From the NCBI RefSeq assembly GCF_003732275.1, contig NZ_MOBM01000021.1, positions 124,001 to 188,000 on the forward strand: a stretch of DNA of 64,000 nucleotides. Reading direction: 5' to 3'. The stretch is from Pseudomonas frederiksbergensis. Its GTDB lineage: Bacteria; Pseudomonadota; Gammaproteobacteria; Pseudomonadales; Pseudomonadaceae. How positions within the stretch are numbered: position 1 is the stretch's first letter; the number at the start of each line of letters is the position of its first letter. Under the pieces are notes generated by a model. It had not been told where the DNA came from and did no database searches. It saw only the letters and a list, made by a program, of their open reading frames with translations. The position numbers were made by a program, and so were the translations under genes. This document shows positions 51,985 through 61,331 of the stretch, piece by piece.

Positions 51985-53319
51985 ATGACTTTCGCCACCC
52001 TTGGCCTGATCGAACCCTTGCTGCGCGCTCTCGAGACGCTCGGCTACCAGACCCCTACGCCGGTGCAGACACAAGCGATTCCGGCGGTGCTGGCCGGTCG
52101 TGACCTGATGGCAGCAGCCCAGACCGGCACCGGCAAGACCGCCGGCTTCGCCTTGCCGCTGCTGCAATTGCTGGCCATGGAAGGGCCGAAAGTCAGCGCC
52201 AACTCCGTGCGCGCACTGATCCTGGTGCCGACCCGCGAACTGGCCGAGCAGGTTCACGAAAGCGTGCGTCAGTACGCCGAGAACCTGCCGTTGAGCACGT
52301 ACGCGGTGTACGGCGGCGTCAGCATCAACCCGCAAATGATGAAGCTGCGCAAAGGCGTCGACCTGTTGGTGGCGACTCCGGGCCGCTTGCTCGACCTGTT
52401 CCGCCAGAACGCGCTCAAGTTCAACCAGTTGCAAACCCTGGTGCTGGACGAAGCCGATCGCATGCTTGATCTGGGTTTTTCCGAAGAGCTGGGGAATATC
52501 TATAAAGCCCTGCCGAAGAAACGTCAGACGCTGTTGTTCTCTGCGACCTTTTCCGATGCCATCCGCACGCTGGCCGGGCAAATGCTCAACGACCCGCTGA
52601 GCATCGAAGTCAGCCCGCGTAACGTCGCCGCCAACACCGTCAAGCAATGGGTGGTGACGGTGGACAAGAAGCGCAAGTCGGAGCTGTTCGTTCACTTGAT
52701 GCGCAAGGGCAAGTGGAAGCAGGTGCTGGTGTTCGCCAAGACTCGCAACGGCGTAGACGCGCTGGTGGAAAAACTCCAGGGCCTGGGCATCAATGCCGAC
52801 GGCATCCACGGCGACAAACCTCAGGCGACCCGTCAGCGGGCACTGGATCGTTTCAAGGCCAGTGAAGTGCAGATCCTTGTCGCCACTGACGTTGCCGCCC
52901 GTGGTCTGGATATCGAAGATTTGCCATTGGTGGTCAATTTCGACCTGCCGATCGTGGCGGAGGACTACATCCACCGCATCGGTCGTACTGGTCGTGCAGG
53001 CGCAACCGGGCAGGCTATTTCGCTGGTGTGTGCCGATGAAGTGAATCAGCTGTCAGCCATCGAGATGTTGACCCGTCAGACGTTGACTCGTCAGATGGAA
53101 CAGGATTTCGAGCCTGAGCACCGCGTGCCGGATACCGATGCCAGCGGTCAGGTTGTCAAGAAGCCGAAAAAACCGAAGAAGCCCAAAACCTCCAGTGGCG
53201 GCAAGCGCAACCTGGGTAAATGGGTCGAGAGCGGTGATGCCTCGGCGCCGGAGCCTTCGATCAAGCCTGTGCGTAAAGTGCCGGTGTTTAACACCGGGCC
53301 GCGTAAACGTAAGCCTTGA
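51985..53319 (+). CDS. rhlE: DEAD-box RNA helicase, RhlE type
   Basis: This 444-residue helicase has every DEAD motif: Q motif with GYQTPTPVQTQAIP, motif I AAQTGTGKTAGF, Ia PTRELAEQ, II DEADRMLD, III SATFSDAI, and C-terminal motifs TDVAARGLDIEDL and HRIGRTGRAG. The basic tail (VKKPKKPKKPKTSSGGKRN) is typical of RhlE-like proteins that act on ribosome assembly or RNA decay. Several RhlE paralogues exist in Pseudomonas, so the symbol is only approximate. The ATG 51985 starts MTFATLGLIEPL. Confidence 0.9.
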   Translation: MTFATLGLIEPLLRALETLGYQTPTPVQTQAIPAVLAGRDLMAAAQTGTGKTAGFALPLLQLLAMEGPKVSANSVRALILVPTRELAEQVHESVRQYAENLPLSTYAVYGGVSINPQMMKLRKGVDLLVATPGRLLDLFRQNALKFNQLQTLVLDEADRMLDLGFSEELGNIYKALPKKRQTLLFSATFSDAIRTLAGQMLNDPLSIEVSPRNVAANTVKQWVVTVDKKRKSELFVHLMRKGKWKQVLVFAKTRNGVDALVEKLQGLGINADGIHGDKPQATRQRALDRFKASEVQILVATDVAARGLDIEDLPLVVNFDLPIVAEDYIHRIGRTGRAGATGQAISLVCADEVNQLSAIEMLTRQTLTRQMEQDFEPEHRVPDTDASGQVVKKPKKPKKPKTSSGGKRNLGKWVESGDASAPEPSIKPVRKVPVFNTGPRKRKP

Positions 53320-53344
53320 TTAAACGCTGCGCCGGTTAGACCGC

Positions 53345-53443
53345 TTTCGCGAGCAAGTCGAATCGTCGCACCGCCGCTCCCACATTAATCGCATTCTTCC
53401 TGAAAGAACTCGATCGAATGTGGGAGCGGGCTTGCTCGCGAAG
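53345..53443. repeat. REP doublet with one expanded arm
   Basis: The left copy reads TTCGCGAGCAAG, then 16 extra bases (TCGAATCGTCGCACCG), then CCGCTCCCACA. The right copy (53419-53443) is a normal GTGGGAGCGGGCTTGC copy. It lies between the convergent ends of the helicase and flavoprotein genes. Confidence 0.87.
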
Positions 53444-53457
53444 GACGCGCCTCGGTC

Positions 53458-54699
53458 TCAATCCTTGTGCTTCAACCACTCCACCACCCCCAACCCAGCC
53501 GCTCGCCCACTGGCGAAACACGCGGTCAGCAGATAGCCGCCGGTCGGCGCTTCCCAATCGAGCATTTCACCCGCGCAGAACACGCCGGGCAGCTGCTTGA
53601 GCATCAAACGTTTATCCATCGACTCGAACATCACGCCCCCTGCGCTGCTGATGGCCTCGTCCAATGGCCGGGTTTTCACCAGCGTCAGCGGCAATGCCTT
53701 GATCGCCTTGGCCAGCAATGCCGGATCGGTAAAGTAGTCGGCCGGTGTCAGTTCGCGCAGCAACGCCGCTTTCACGCCATCAAGGCCAAGCTGACTGTGC
53801 AAGTGTTTGGACATGGAGCGTGAACCGCGGGGTTTGCTCAGCGCTGCCTGAATTTTATCCACAGGTTTGCCCGGCAACAGATCGAGGTGAATGGTTGCCG
53901 AGCCATGTTGATTGATCGATTCACGGATCGGTGCCGACAGGGCATAGATCAAACTGCCTTCAATCCCCGTGGCAGTGATCACACATTCACCGAGTCGCGG
54001 CACATCGTCATTGAGGCCAATGGCGATGTTTTTCAGCGGACTGCCTGCGAATTTGCTGACCATCAATTCGCTCCAGGCCTGCACCTCGAAGCCACAATTG
54101 CTCGGTTGCAACGGCGCCAGTCCTACACCGCGCTGTTCCAGCGGCAGCATCCAGGCACCGTCCGAACCGAGACGCGACCAACTCCCGCCGCCGAGGGCCA
54201 GTAAGGTCGCATCCACTTGAACGTGTTTTTCGCCTTCGGGACTGTCGATGCGCAAGTCACCGTTGCCATCCCAACCGAGCCAGCGATGGCGGGTGTGGAT
54301 AACTACGCCGGCATCGCGCAGGCGTTTGAGCCAGGCCCGCAACAGGGGCGCGGCTTTCATGTCGGTGGGAAACACCCGGCCGGAGCTGCCGACAAAGGTT
54401 TCGATGCCCAGGTCATGAATCCATTGGCACAAGGCGTCGGCGCCGAAGGACCGTAACAACGGCGCAATCTGCGGCGCCCGTTCGGCATAGCGTGAGAGAA
54501 ACGCCGGGTAGGCCTCGGAATGGGTGATGTTCATGCCGCCGACCCCGGCGAGGAGGAATTTTCGCCCCACTGAAGGCATGCCGTCGTACAGGTCGACTTT
54601 GATCCCCGCCTGGCTCAGCACTTCAGCCGCCATCAAACCGGCGGGGCCGCCGCCGATGATGGCGACGTGAGGGGGGAGGGGGGGCGAGGGCTGGGTCAT
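53458..54699 (-). CDS. TIGR03862-type flavoprotein (BaiN-like NAD(P)/FAD oxidoreductase)
   Basis: This FAD-dependent protein of about 413 residues belongs to the HI0933/BaiN family. The dinucleotide motif IIGGGPAGLMAAE is at the N-terminus (about 14-30); KFLLAGVGGMNITHSEAYP and the C-terminal CAGEMLDWEAPTGGYLLTACFASG are family blocks. The substrate is unknown. I start at MTQPSPPLPPH, just before the FAD motif; the earlier in-frame start runs into promoter-like sequence. Confidence 0.9.
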   Translation of the reverse strand: MTQPSPPLPPHVAIIGGGPAGLMAAEVLSQAGIKVDLYDGMPSVGRKFLLAGVGGMNITHSEAYPAFLSRYAERAPQIAPLLRSFGADALCQWIHDLGIETFVGSSGRVFPTDMKAAPLLRAWLKRLRDAGVVIHTRHRWLGWDGNGDLRIDSPEGEKHVQVDATLLALGGGSWSRLGSDGAWMLPLEQRGVGLAPLQPSNCGFEVQAWSELMVSKFAGSPLKNIAIGLNDDVPRLGECVITATGIEGSLIYALSAPIRESINQHGSATIHLDLLPGKPVDKIQAALSKPRGSRSMSKHLHSQLGLDGVKAALLRELTPADYFTDPALLAKAIKALPLTLVKTRPLDEAISSAGGVMFESMDKRLMLKQLPGVFCAGEMLDWEAPTGGYLLTACFASGRAAGLGVVEWLKHKD

Positions 54700-54752
54700 G
54701 GAATGCGCTGCGGTCTGGCGGGATAGGGTGAGCATTCTACCAGCCCTGTCCC

Positions 54753-54843
54753 TTGTGGGAGCGAGCCTGCTCGCGATAGCGATGGATCAGTCGACATCGA
54801 TATCGACTGTGAAGGCCTCATCGCGAGCAGGCTCGCTCCCACA
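54753..54843. repeat. REP doublet, GTGGGAGCGAGCCTGC class
   Basis: Inverted 24-25-base copies at 54753-54777 and 54820-54843 surround a centre with a small palindrome of its own (TCGACATCGATATCGA). It lies upstream of the flavoprotein gene. Confidence 0.9.
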
Positions 54844-54979
54844 GGAGTCATTGGTGTGTTCAAGAGCTGATCAAAAAACAACCACTCCGTTGCACGCTAT
54901 AGGCAGCATGGCCTGCAGACCCTTTCACTCAGGTTATCCACAGGCGGTTCCACAGGCATTGTGGGTAAAGACCCATAGA

Positions 54980-55900
54980 TCAATGACAACCTGATGACTG
55001 CCAGACCCGTTGGGCGCTGTGATGGAGGATTCCATGACGACGCGCCAAGGCCTTGCGGTCCTTGCTGTAGCCGCCGCCGATCACGCCGACCACCGGGATA
55101 TCCCGGCCCAGGCAATGGCGCATCACGCTTTCATCACGAGCAGCGACGCCTTCGTCTGTCAGCTTCAGATAACCCAGTGCGTCGTCCTTATGTACATCGA
55201 CGCCAGCGTCGTACAGCACCAGGTCCGGTTGGTAGAGCGGCAGCAAATAGTTGAGCGCGTCGTCCACTACCTTCAGGTAATCGGCATCGCCCATGCCCAT
55301 CGGCAACGGAATGTCCCAATCACTTTCGGCTTTGCGTGCGGGAAAATTCTTTTCGCAGTGCAGGGAAACGGTCACTGCCTCTGGGGTGTTGTGCAGAATC
55401 CGTGCAGTACCGTCGCCCTGATGCACATCGCAGTCGAAGATCAGCACGCGATTCACTCGGCCACTTTCCAGCAGGTAATGGCTGATCACCGCCAGGTCGT
55501 TGAAGATGCAGAACCCGGCGGGATGGTCGTAATGCGCATGGTGAGTGCCACCAGCCAAGTGACAGGCCAAACCATGCTCCAGGGCCTGTTCGGCCGCCAG
55601 CAGCGAGCCACCGACCGCTCGCACCGTGCGCCGGGCCAGCGCTTCGCTCCAGGGCAGGCCGAGGCGTCGCTGGTCTTCGCGGGACAATTCGCCGCCCATG
55701 TAGCGCTCGATATACGCAGGGTCATGGGCGAGGGCGAGAATCTCTGGCGGGCAGAGGTCCGGGCGCAGCAAGTCGGTGTCGCGGGTCAGGCCACTGTCCA
55801 CCAAGTGATCGCGCAGCAGGCGAAACTTGTCCATGGGGAAGCGGTGATCCGCCGGGAACTCGGGACTGTAGTCTTCGTGGTAGATCAATGGCAGGGGCAT
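54980..55900 (-). CDS. Histone deacetylase-fold amidohydrolase
   Basis: This 306-residue protein has the arginase/deacetylase fold. The catalytic pieces are visible: the His pair and Asp in GGTHHAHYDHPAGFC, the metal-binding DCDVHQGDG, and DAGVDVHKDD. In bacteria such enzymes act on acetylated polyamines, small amides or acetyl-lysine; the true substrate here is unknown. The chain is complete and the start MPLPLIYHEDYSPEF is typical. It is divergent from the GNAT gene. Confidence 0.9.
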   Translation of the reverse strand: MPLPLIYHEDYSPEFPADHRFPMDKFRLLRDHLVDSGLTRDTDLLRPDLCPPEILALAHDPAYIERYMGGELSREDQRRLGLPWSEALARRTVRAVGGSLLAAEQALEHGLACHLAGGTHHAHYDHPAGFCIFNDLAVISHYLLESGRVNRVLIFDCDVHQGDGTARILHNTPEAVTVSLHCEKNFPARKAESDWDIPLPMGMGDADYLKVVDDALNYLLPLYQPDLVLYDAGVDVHKDDALGYLKLTDEGVAARDESVMRHCLGRDIPVVGVIGGGYSKDRKALARRHGILHHSAQRVWQSSGCH

Positions 55901-55985
55901 GGCTGATTTATACAGGAAGGCATGTAGGAATGAGTGAAGGATCCTACCAGCGATGTAGACTTGCGGGATGGGAAAGGGGGACGAG

Positions 55986-56555
55986 ATGGAGCAGATACTG
56001 GAACTCGAAAGCGCACGACTGTTGTTACGGCAGTGGCGTGACGAGGATTTGCCGGCGTTTGCGGCGATGTGCGCCGATCCACAAGTGATGCGTTATTTTC
56101 CGGCACCCTTGAGTCGACTGGAAAGTGCCTCGTTGATCGGGCGGATTCGCGGGCATTTTGCCGAGCATGGTTTCGGCCTCTGGGCACTGGAGCGCAAGGA
56201 CACCGGGGCGTTCATCGGCTTTACCGGCCTCGGCGTGGTCGGCTTCGATGCGCCATTCACGCCGGCCATCGAAATCGGTTGGCGCCTGGCGCGTGAACAC
56301 TGGGGGCTGGGTTATGCCGGTGAAGCGGCGTGGACCGCTCTGCGCTGCGGGTTTGATCGGTTAGCGCTGCAAGAGGTCGTCGCCTTCACCACCAAGACCA
56401 ATCTGCCATCCGAGAAAGTCATGCAAGCGATCGGCATGCACCATGCCCCCTTTGATGACTTCGAGCACCCGCGGCTTGCAGCCGATCATCCGCTGCGCCC
56501 GCACGTGTTGTACCGCATCACCCGTGAGCAATGGCTGCAAACCTTGCATGGATAA
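55986..56555 (+). CDS. GNAT acetyltransferase (RimJ/RimL type)
   Basis: This 189-residue acetyltransferase shows the RimJ/RimL pattern: LELESARLLLRQWRDEDLPAFAAM at the N-terminus, IEIGWRLAREHWGLGYAGEA for acetyl-CoA binding, and FTTKTNLPSEKVMQAIGM. The substrate is unknown. The ATG 55986 is preceded by GGGGGA. It is divergent from the deacetylase-fold gene, with 85 bases between the starts; an acetyltransferase and a deacetylase side by side is suggestive, though not evidence of a shared substrate. Confidence 0.88.
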   Translation: MEQILELESARLLLRQWRDEDLPAFAAMCADPQVMRYFPAPLSRLESASLIGRIRGHFAEHGFGLWALERKDTGAFIGFTGLGVVGFDAPFTPAIEIGWRLAREHWGLGYAGEAAWTALRCGFDRLALQEVVAFTTKTNLPSEKVMQAIGMHHAPFDDFEHPRLAADHPLRPHVLYRITREQWLQTLHG

Positions 56556-56661
56556 GCAGGCGCGGACGTTTACAATGGCCCTCATGTTGAACCGGGCCAT
56601 AAACTGAATCGACCGCCGCAGCCAAGACTGCGCGGCATTGCGTTGTGTGAGGAGAGTCTGA

Positions 56662-57531
56662 ATGAGCCAAGTGTTGGAAGATCTGGTAGACCTGCTGACC
56701 CTGGAACCGATTGAAGAAAACCTGTTCCGTGGCCGCAGCCAGGACCTGGGTTTTCGTCAGTTGTTCGGCGGCCAGGTACTCGGCCAGTCCTTGTCGGCGG
56801 CCAGTCAGACCGTCGAGCCGGCGCGCCACGTGCATTCGATGCACGGCTATTTCCTGCGCCCGGGCGATGCCAAATTGCCGGTGGTGTATCAGGTCGATCG
56901 GGTGCGTGATGGCGGCAGTTTCAGCACGCGCCGGGTGACGGCGATCCAGAAGGGCAATCCGATTTTCACCTGCAGCGCCTCGTTCCAGTACGACGAAGAA
57001 GGCTTTGAGCACCAGACTGAGATGCCGCAAGTGGTCGGCCCGGAAAACCTGCCGTCGGAGCTGGAACTCACCCAGCAGCGCGCGCACCTGATCCCTGAGC
57101 ACATGCGTGAAAAACTGCTGTGCCCGAAACCGATCGAAGTCCGGCCGGTGACCGAAAAAGACCCCTACAACCCTCAACCTGCCGATCCCATCAAATACGT
57201 CTGGTTCCGCGCCGACGGTGTCTTGGCCGACACTCCGGCGCTGCACAAATACCTGCTGGCCTACGCGTCGGACTTCGGTCTGCTGACCACCTCGATGCTG
57301 CCCCACGGCAAATCGGTCTGGCAGAAAGACATGCAGGTCGCCAGCCTTGATCACGCATTGTGGTTCCACGCCGACCTGCGCGCCGATGACTGGTTGCTGT
57401 ATGCCATGGACAGCCCGTGGGCCGGCAATTCGCGCGGATTCTCCCGCGGTAGCGTGTTCAACCGTGCCGGGCAACTGGTGGCTTCGGTCACTCAGGAAGG
57501 CCTGATTCGTCATCGCAAGGATTGGGCATGA
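56662..57531 (+). CDS. tesB: Acyl-CoA thioesterase II
   Basis: TesB hydrolyses medium- and long-chain acyl-CoA to free acids. Two hot-dog folds fill the 289 residues. The N-terminal half has LFGGQVLGQSLSAASQTV and SMHGYFLRPGD. In the second, the expected catalytic Asp is in HADLRADDWLLYAMDSP, and the Ser and Gln in SRGSVFNR and VTQEGLIR. The start is ATG 56662 after GGAG. Its stop overlaps the HAD phosphatase start (ATGA). Confidence 0.94.
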   Translation: MSQVLEDLVDLLTLEPIEENLFRGRSQDLGFRQLFGGQVLGQSLSAASQTVEPARHVHSMHGYFLRPGDAKLPVVYQVDRVRDGGSFSTRRVTAIQKGNPIFTCSASFQYDEEGFEHQTEMPQVVGPENLPSELELTQQRAHLIPEHMREKLLCPKPIEVRPVTEKDPYNPQPADPIKYVWFRADGVLADTPALHKYLLAYASDFGLLTTSMLPHGKSVWQKDMQVASLDHALWFHADLRADDWLLYAMDSPWAGNSRGFSRGSVFNRAGQLVASVTQEGLIRHRKDWA

Positions 57532-58121
57532 GCCTGGCTGAGGTGCGGCACTGGGTGTTCGACATGGACGGCACCCTGACGGTGGCCGTGCATGACTTCG
57601 CGGCGATTCGCGTGGCGTTGGCGATTCCCGCCGAAGACGACATCCTGACCCACCTCGCGGCACTGCCGGCTGATGAAGCCGCGGCCAAACACGCGTGGCT
57701 GCTGGAGCACGAGCGGGATCTGGCGTTGGGTTCGAAGCCGGCGCCGGGCGCGGTGGAACTGGTGCGTGAGTTGGCCGGGCGCGGTTATCGTCTGGGCATT
57801 CTCACGCGCAATGCTCGCGAGCTGGCGCATGTCACGCTGGAGGCCATCGGCCTGGCCGACTGCTTTGCGGTGGAGGATGTACTGGGCCGCGATGAAGCAC
57901 CGCCCAAGCCGCATCCTGGTGGGTTGCTGAAACTGGCCAAAGCCTGGAAAGTGCCGGCGCGCGAAATGGTGATGGTTGGTGATTACCGCTTCGATCTGGA
58001 TTGCGGCCGGGCGGCGGGGACGCGGACGGTGCTGGTGAATCTGCCGGATAATCCGTGGCCGGAATTGACTGATTGGCATGCTGCCGATTGCGTGGCGTTG
58101 CGAGAAATGTTGCTGGCTTGA
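57528..58121 (+). CDS. HAD-superfamily phosphatase
   Basis: This 197-residue HAD hydrolase has the nucleophile motif WVFDMDGTLT, motif II in GILTRNARE, and the acidic motif IV VGDYRFDLDCGRAAG. A helical cap lies at about 25-80. It resembles phosphoglycolate phosphatases. The start is ATG 57528, which overlaps the tesB stop by four bases, so translation is coupled and the two may act in one pathway, for example on CoA or acyl-phosphate products (inference). Confidence 0.88.
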   Translation: MSLAEVRHWVFDMDGTLTVAVHDFAAIRVALAIPAEDDILTHLAALPADEAAAKHAWLLEHERDLALGSKPAPGAVELVRELAGRGYRLGILTRNARELAHVTLEAIGLADCFAVEDVLGRDEAPPKPHPGGLLKLAKAWKVPAREMVMVGDYRFDLDCGRAAGTRTVLVNLPDNPWPELTDWHAADCVALREMLLA

Positions 58122-58128
58122 AGGCCCC

Positions 58129-58225
58129 ATCGCGAGCAGGCTCGCTCCCACACTTTAATCTCCATGAAATGCAAATTTGCATCCGGCGCAGATCTACTGT
58201 GGGAGCGAGCCTGCTCGCGAAGGCG
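58129..58225. repeat. REP doublet, GTGGGAGCGAGCCTGC class
   Basis: Inverted copies at 58129-58152 and 58199-58225. The centre contains an A/T-rich palindrome (GCAAATTTGC, 58171-58180). It lies between the convergent ends of the HAD and alpha/beta hydrolase genes. Confidence 0.9.
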
Positions 58226-58247
58226 TCAGATCAGGCACCACAAAAAC

Positions 58248-59207
58248 TCACAGACCAAACAACACCTTCTGCCCCTCAGGCGATGTAAACATCCCGTCCC
58301 CATTGTGCCCAACCCCGGGCACTTCGATCAGCTGCTGACTCAATCCTTGAGAATGGCGTCGCTTCAGATAATTGAAATAGTTGCGTCCACGAATCAATCG
58401 AGAAGCACCCTGGGCTTTGGCCTCACAACTTTTATCCAGCGCCGGATGATTCGGGTCGATGTCCTGCTGCCCGAGTAAATAAACGATGTCCCGTTTGACG
58501 TAGCTTTCTTCGAGTTGCGCAGGTGTTTGCCCATTGGCATAAGCGGGCAGATCCGCCAGCCCGTACTTCCAGCGATTGAAGTTCGGACACCCCGCGTGAC
58601 TGAACGCCACTGGCCGTTGCTCATTGAAGTAGGCGTATGACGAAGGGTTGGCGATCACATAGCGCACTTTCACGCCCTCCGTGTCGAGGGCTGGCTGAGG
58701 GTGACCCAGCAAGGCATAACGCTGAACCACCTGAGCGCCGCCGGAGTGACCGGCGATGACGATTTGCTTAACGTCCGGAAACTGTCGCCGATCACCCAGC
58801 CGAGCGATGATTTCGTCGAGCGCCGCATAGGAACTCAGTGTAAACGGCGCAGTGGATAAGCCGCCGGCCATCCAGTCATTGCCTTGCCAGCGTAAAACGC
58901 TGTCAGACACCGGTTGGCTCGCAATGTCGGTTTCGTTGAGAAACTGCGGGGCGAGTACCAACGTGTTCGCGCTTTGCCCGGCCTGCTCGGCTGCGTGTTC
59001 GGCGCTTTTGCGGTAGGTTTCCGCATTGCGTAATCGACCATGGACGATGATCAGTACGCGTTCGATTTTCGCCGGCGTCGGGCCAATGCTCACAGCGATT
59101 TCCCCGGCGCTCAGCAGCAAGCGCCCGGAACTGATCGCCTTGACGCCCTGCTCGGCAGCCTGGGTGCTTGCGCAGGTGATTAACAGAACCAGCAGCCACT
59201 TACGCAT
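58248..59207 (-). CDS. Secreted alpha/beta hydrolase
   Basis: This 319-residue protein has a signal peptide (1-20, ending STQAAEQ). The nucleophile elbow is IAGHSGGAQVV, and a His near the C-terminus (VPGVGHNGDGMF) completes the usual triad; an Asp in GQQDIDPNH may be the acid. Two cysteines (AGCPNF, KSCEAKA) may form a disulfide. The substrate is unknown. Its ATG shares one base with the stop of the upstream metallopeptidase gene, so they are a coupled pair. Confidence 0.88.
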   Translation of the reverse strand: MRKWLLVLLITCASTQAAEQGVKAISSGRLLLSAGEIAVSIGPTPAKIERVLIIVHGRLRNAETYRKSAEHAAEQAGQSANTLVLAPQFLNETDIASQPVSDSVLRWQGNDWMAGGLSTAPFTLSSYAALDEIIARLGDRRQFPDVKQIVIAGHSGGAQVVQRYALLGHPQPALDTEGVKVRYVIANPSSYAYFNEQRPVAFSHAGCPNFNRWKYGLADLPAYANGQTPAQLEESYVKRDIVYLLGQQDIDPNHPALDKSCEAKAQGASRLIRGRNYFNYLKRRHSQGLSQQLIEVPGVGHNGDGMFTSPEGQKVLFGL

Positions 59208-60100
59208 CACAGATTCTTCGCGGCAAAGGTGTCGCACTGGCCAACCTGGCCTTGTGCGAATCCGGCCTTGAACCAGCGTACTCGCTGGGCCGAAGTGCCG
59301 TGGGTGAAGGAGTCCGGCACCACGCGGCCCTGACCTTGCTGTTGCAAGCGGTCGTCGCCGATGGCGTTGGCGGCGTTCAAGGCTTCTTCGATGTCACCGG
59401 GTTCCAGCCAGTTCAGACGTTTTTGCGCATTGTTGGCCCAGACGCCGGCCAGGCAATCGGCCTGCAATTCCTGGCGCACCAGCAAACCATTGTCGCCTTC
59501 CATCTGCCGGCCCTGTTGGCGAGCGGTCTCAATCTTCGCTGAAACACCGAGCAAGGTCTGCACATGGTGTCCGATTTCGTGAGCGATCACGTAGGCCTGG
59601 GCGAAGTCTCCCGCAGCGGAAAAACGTTGAGACATCTCTTGGAAGAAACTCATGTCGAGGTAGACCTTCTGGTCAGCGGGGCAATAGAAGGGGCCGGTTG
59701 CCGAAGTCGCCAGGCCGCAGGCCGAATTGACGCGATTGCTGAACAGCACCAGAGTCGGATCTTTATATTGCCGATCGGCCTGCTGGAAAATCTGGCGCCA
59801 GGTGTCTTCGGTATCGCCAAGGATCGAGCGCACGAATTCGGCCCCTTCATCATTGGCCGGTGGCGCCTTGCGGGTTTCGGTGGGGGCCGGAGCCGATTGC
59901 TCGCTCATCTGCCCGGTCAGTTGGCCGAGGATCTGCAGCGGGTCCTGGCCGGTGATCCAGCCGATCCCGACGATCAACAGGATTGCCGTCAGGCTCAGGC
60001 CCTTGCCTCCACCGAAGCGCATCCCACCGCCGCCCCCACCGACATCATCGCCACGAGCATCAACCACGTTGTCGCTGCGCCGGCCTTTTTTCCAAAGCAT
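59207..60100 (-). CDS. ypfJ: Neutral zinc metallopeptidase (YpfJ family)
   Basis: This 297-residue protein has a Gly-rich N-terminus (GDDVGGGGGGMRFGGGKG), one membrane helix (about 34-52) and a periplasmic protease domain. The zinc motif is AHEIGHHVQ, and the third ligand is likely the Glu in RQELQADCLAGVW. The partial sequence SACGLATSATGPFYCPADQ is typical of the YpfJ/KPN_02809 family. It is coupled to the downstream secreted hydrolase. The substrate is unknown. Confidence 0.92.
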   Translation of the reverse strand: MLWKKGRRSDNVVDARGDDVGGGGGGMRFGGGKGLSLTAILLIVGIGWITGQDPLQILGQLTGQMSEQSAPAPTETRKAPPANDEGAEFVRSILGDTEDTWRQIFQQADRQYKDPTLVLFSNRVNSACGLATSATGPFYCPADQKVYLDMSFFQEMSQRFSAAGDFAQAYVIAHEIGHHVQTLLGVSAKIETARQQGRQMEGDNGLLVRQELQADCLAGVWANNAQKRLNWLEPGDIEEALNAANAIGDDRLQQQGQGRVVPDSFTHGTSAQRVRWFKAGFAQGQVGQCDTFAAKNL

Positions 60101-60378
60101 GGGGGGAATCCTCGTTGAACATGGTGATGAGTGTTGCTGGTGAGTAGGCGTGGCGCCAGTCCGGTCGTCCGTCTTTTGCTACGCACGGAATATTTCAGAC
60201 TTGTATTGAACGCGGATAGTCCAGTGAATTCCTTCAGACGTCAGGTTTTTATCGAATGGGCGATGCTGTCTCGAAGTATGTATTCGACAAAGAGGGCGGC
60301 TATCGGACCCCTGGGTTCCAGATTTCGCATTCAGCGAGTTGTCTTCTAGAATCGGGCAAATTTCATGTGGAACTTCCC

Positions 60379-61155
60379 ATGGCCGGCAGTCAGATCGAAC
60401 GTGTTTTCAGCGTATTGGAAAGCCTCACCAGTGAACCTCGTGGCCTGCCGATGCAGACGCTGGCAGAGCAACTGGATATCCCCAAAAGCGCGACCCATCG
60501 CTTGCTCGCCGAGCTGATTCGGCTGGGCTATGTGCGGCAGAATCCAGAGAATTTGCGGTATCACCTGTCGACCAAGTTGGTGGCGCTGGGTTTCCGCTAC
60601 CTGTCGAGTAGCGGCGCGGATATCGTTCAACCGGTGCTTGATCGCCTCGCCCATGAAACCGGTGAGCTGGTGCGCCTTGGAGTGATCGAAGGGGAGAGGC
60701 AGATCTGGATCGCCAAGTCCCAGGGCGCCCGATCCGGCTTGCGTTATGACCCGGACATGGGCCGCGATGCACCGTTGTTTTACACCGCGTCGGGGCATGC
60801 GTGGCTGGCGTGCATGAGCGATGCCGAGGCGTTGTCGCTGGTGGAACGCCAGGGCTTTGACCGGCCCAAGGACCTCGGGCCGAATGCACCGCGCTCCAAC
60901 ATCGAATTACTCGAACGCCTGCGTCTGGCAAGGGAGCAAGGCTATGCGTGGGTCGAGGAAAGTTCGGCGGTAGGCACATCGGCGATTGCAGCGGTGGTGC
61001 GCCATCCTGGGCACGGTCGGGTAATCGGCGTACTCAGCATTGCCGGGCCGAGTGCGCGGATGCCGGGCGCGCGGTTGCATGAACTGGCGCCGCTGTTGCT
61101 GAAGTTTGCCGAGGAGCTGTCGGCGGCGAGTCTGGCGTCGGAGTTGTTCGTCTAA
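60379..61155 (+). CDS. IclR-family transcriptional regulator
   Basis: This 258-residue regulator has an N-terminal winged HTH (about 6-65; VFSVLESLTSEPRGLPMQTLAEQLDIPKSATHRLL) and a C-terminal IclR ligand-binding domain (about 80-250). I start at MAGSQIERVF; the frame is open for 41 more codons upstream, with weaker composition. IclR proteins control catabolism of small organic acids or sugar acids. The nearby EamA and MFS genes are possible targets, and an operator-like element lies at 61332-61357. Confidence 0.9.
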   Translation: MAGSQIERVFSVLESLTSEPRGLPMQTLAEQLDIPKSATHRLLAELIRLGYVRQNPENLRYHLSTKLVALGFRYLSSSGADIVQPVLDRLAHETGELVRLGVIEGERQIWIAKSQGARSGLRYDPDMGRDAPLFYTASGHAWLACMSDAEALSLVERQGFDRPKDLGPNAPRSNIELLERLRLAREQGYAWVEESSAVGTSAIAAVVRHPGHGRVIGVLSIAGPSARMPGARLHELAPLLLKFAEELSAASLASELFV

Positions 61156-61176
61156 TCAGCCTGCACAGAAAAACAG

Positions 61177-61265
61177 TGTGGGAGCGAGCCTGCTCGCGAT
61201 AGCGAACTTTCAGCCAATACAGATGTTGAATGTCAGCCCGTTATCGCGAGCAGGCTCGCTCCCAC
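61177..61265. repeat. REP doublet, GTGGGAGCGAGCCTGC class
   Basis: Inverted copies at 61177-61203 and 61241-61265 lie between the IclR-type gene and the operator-like element. This is the last REP doublet before the right edge. Confidence 0.9.
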
Positions 61266-61331
61266 TGGTGTGAACTATGCGAATCTGTGCGCTGATCGAA
61301 CACAATTTGCCGTTACTCCTGTGAGAATCTG

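Noticed and set aside
1512..61265. REP doublets as CRISPR or as attachment sites
   Set aside because: They are inverted, scattered singly between genes, and match the known Pseudomonas REP pattern; no integrase or RAYT transposase gene is in the window.
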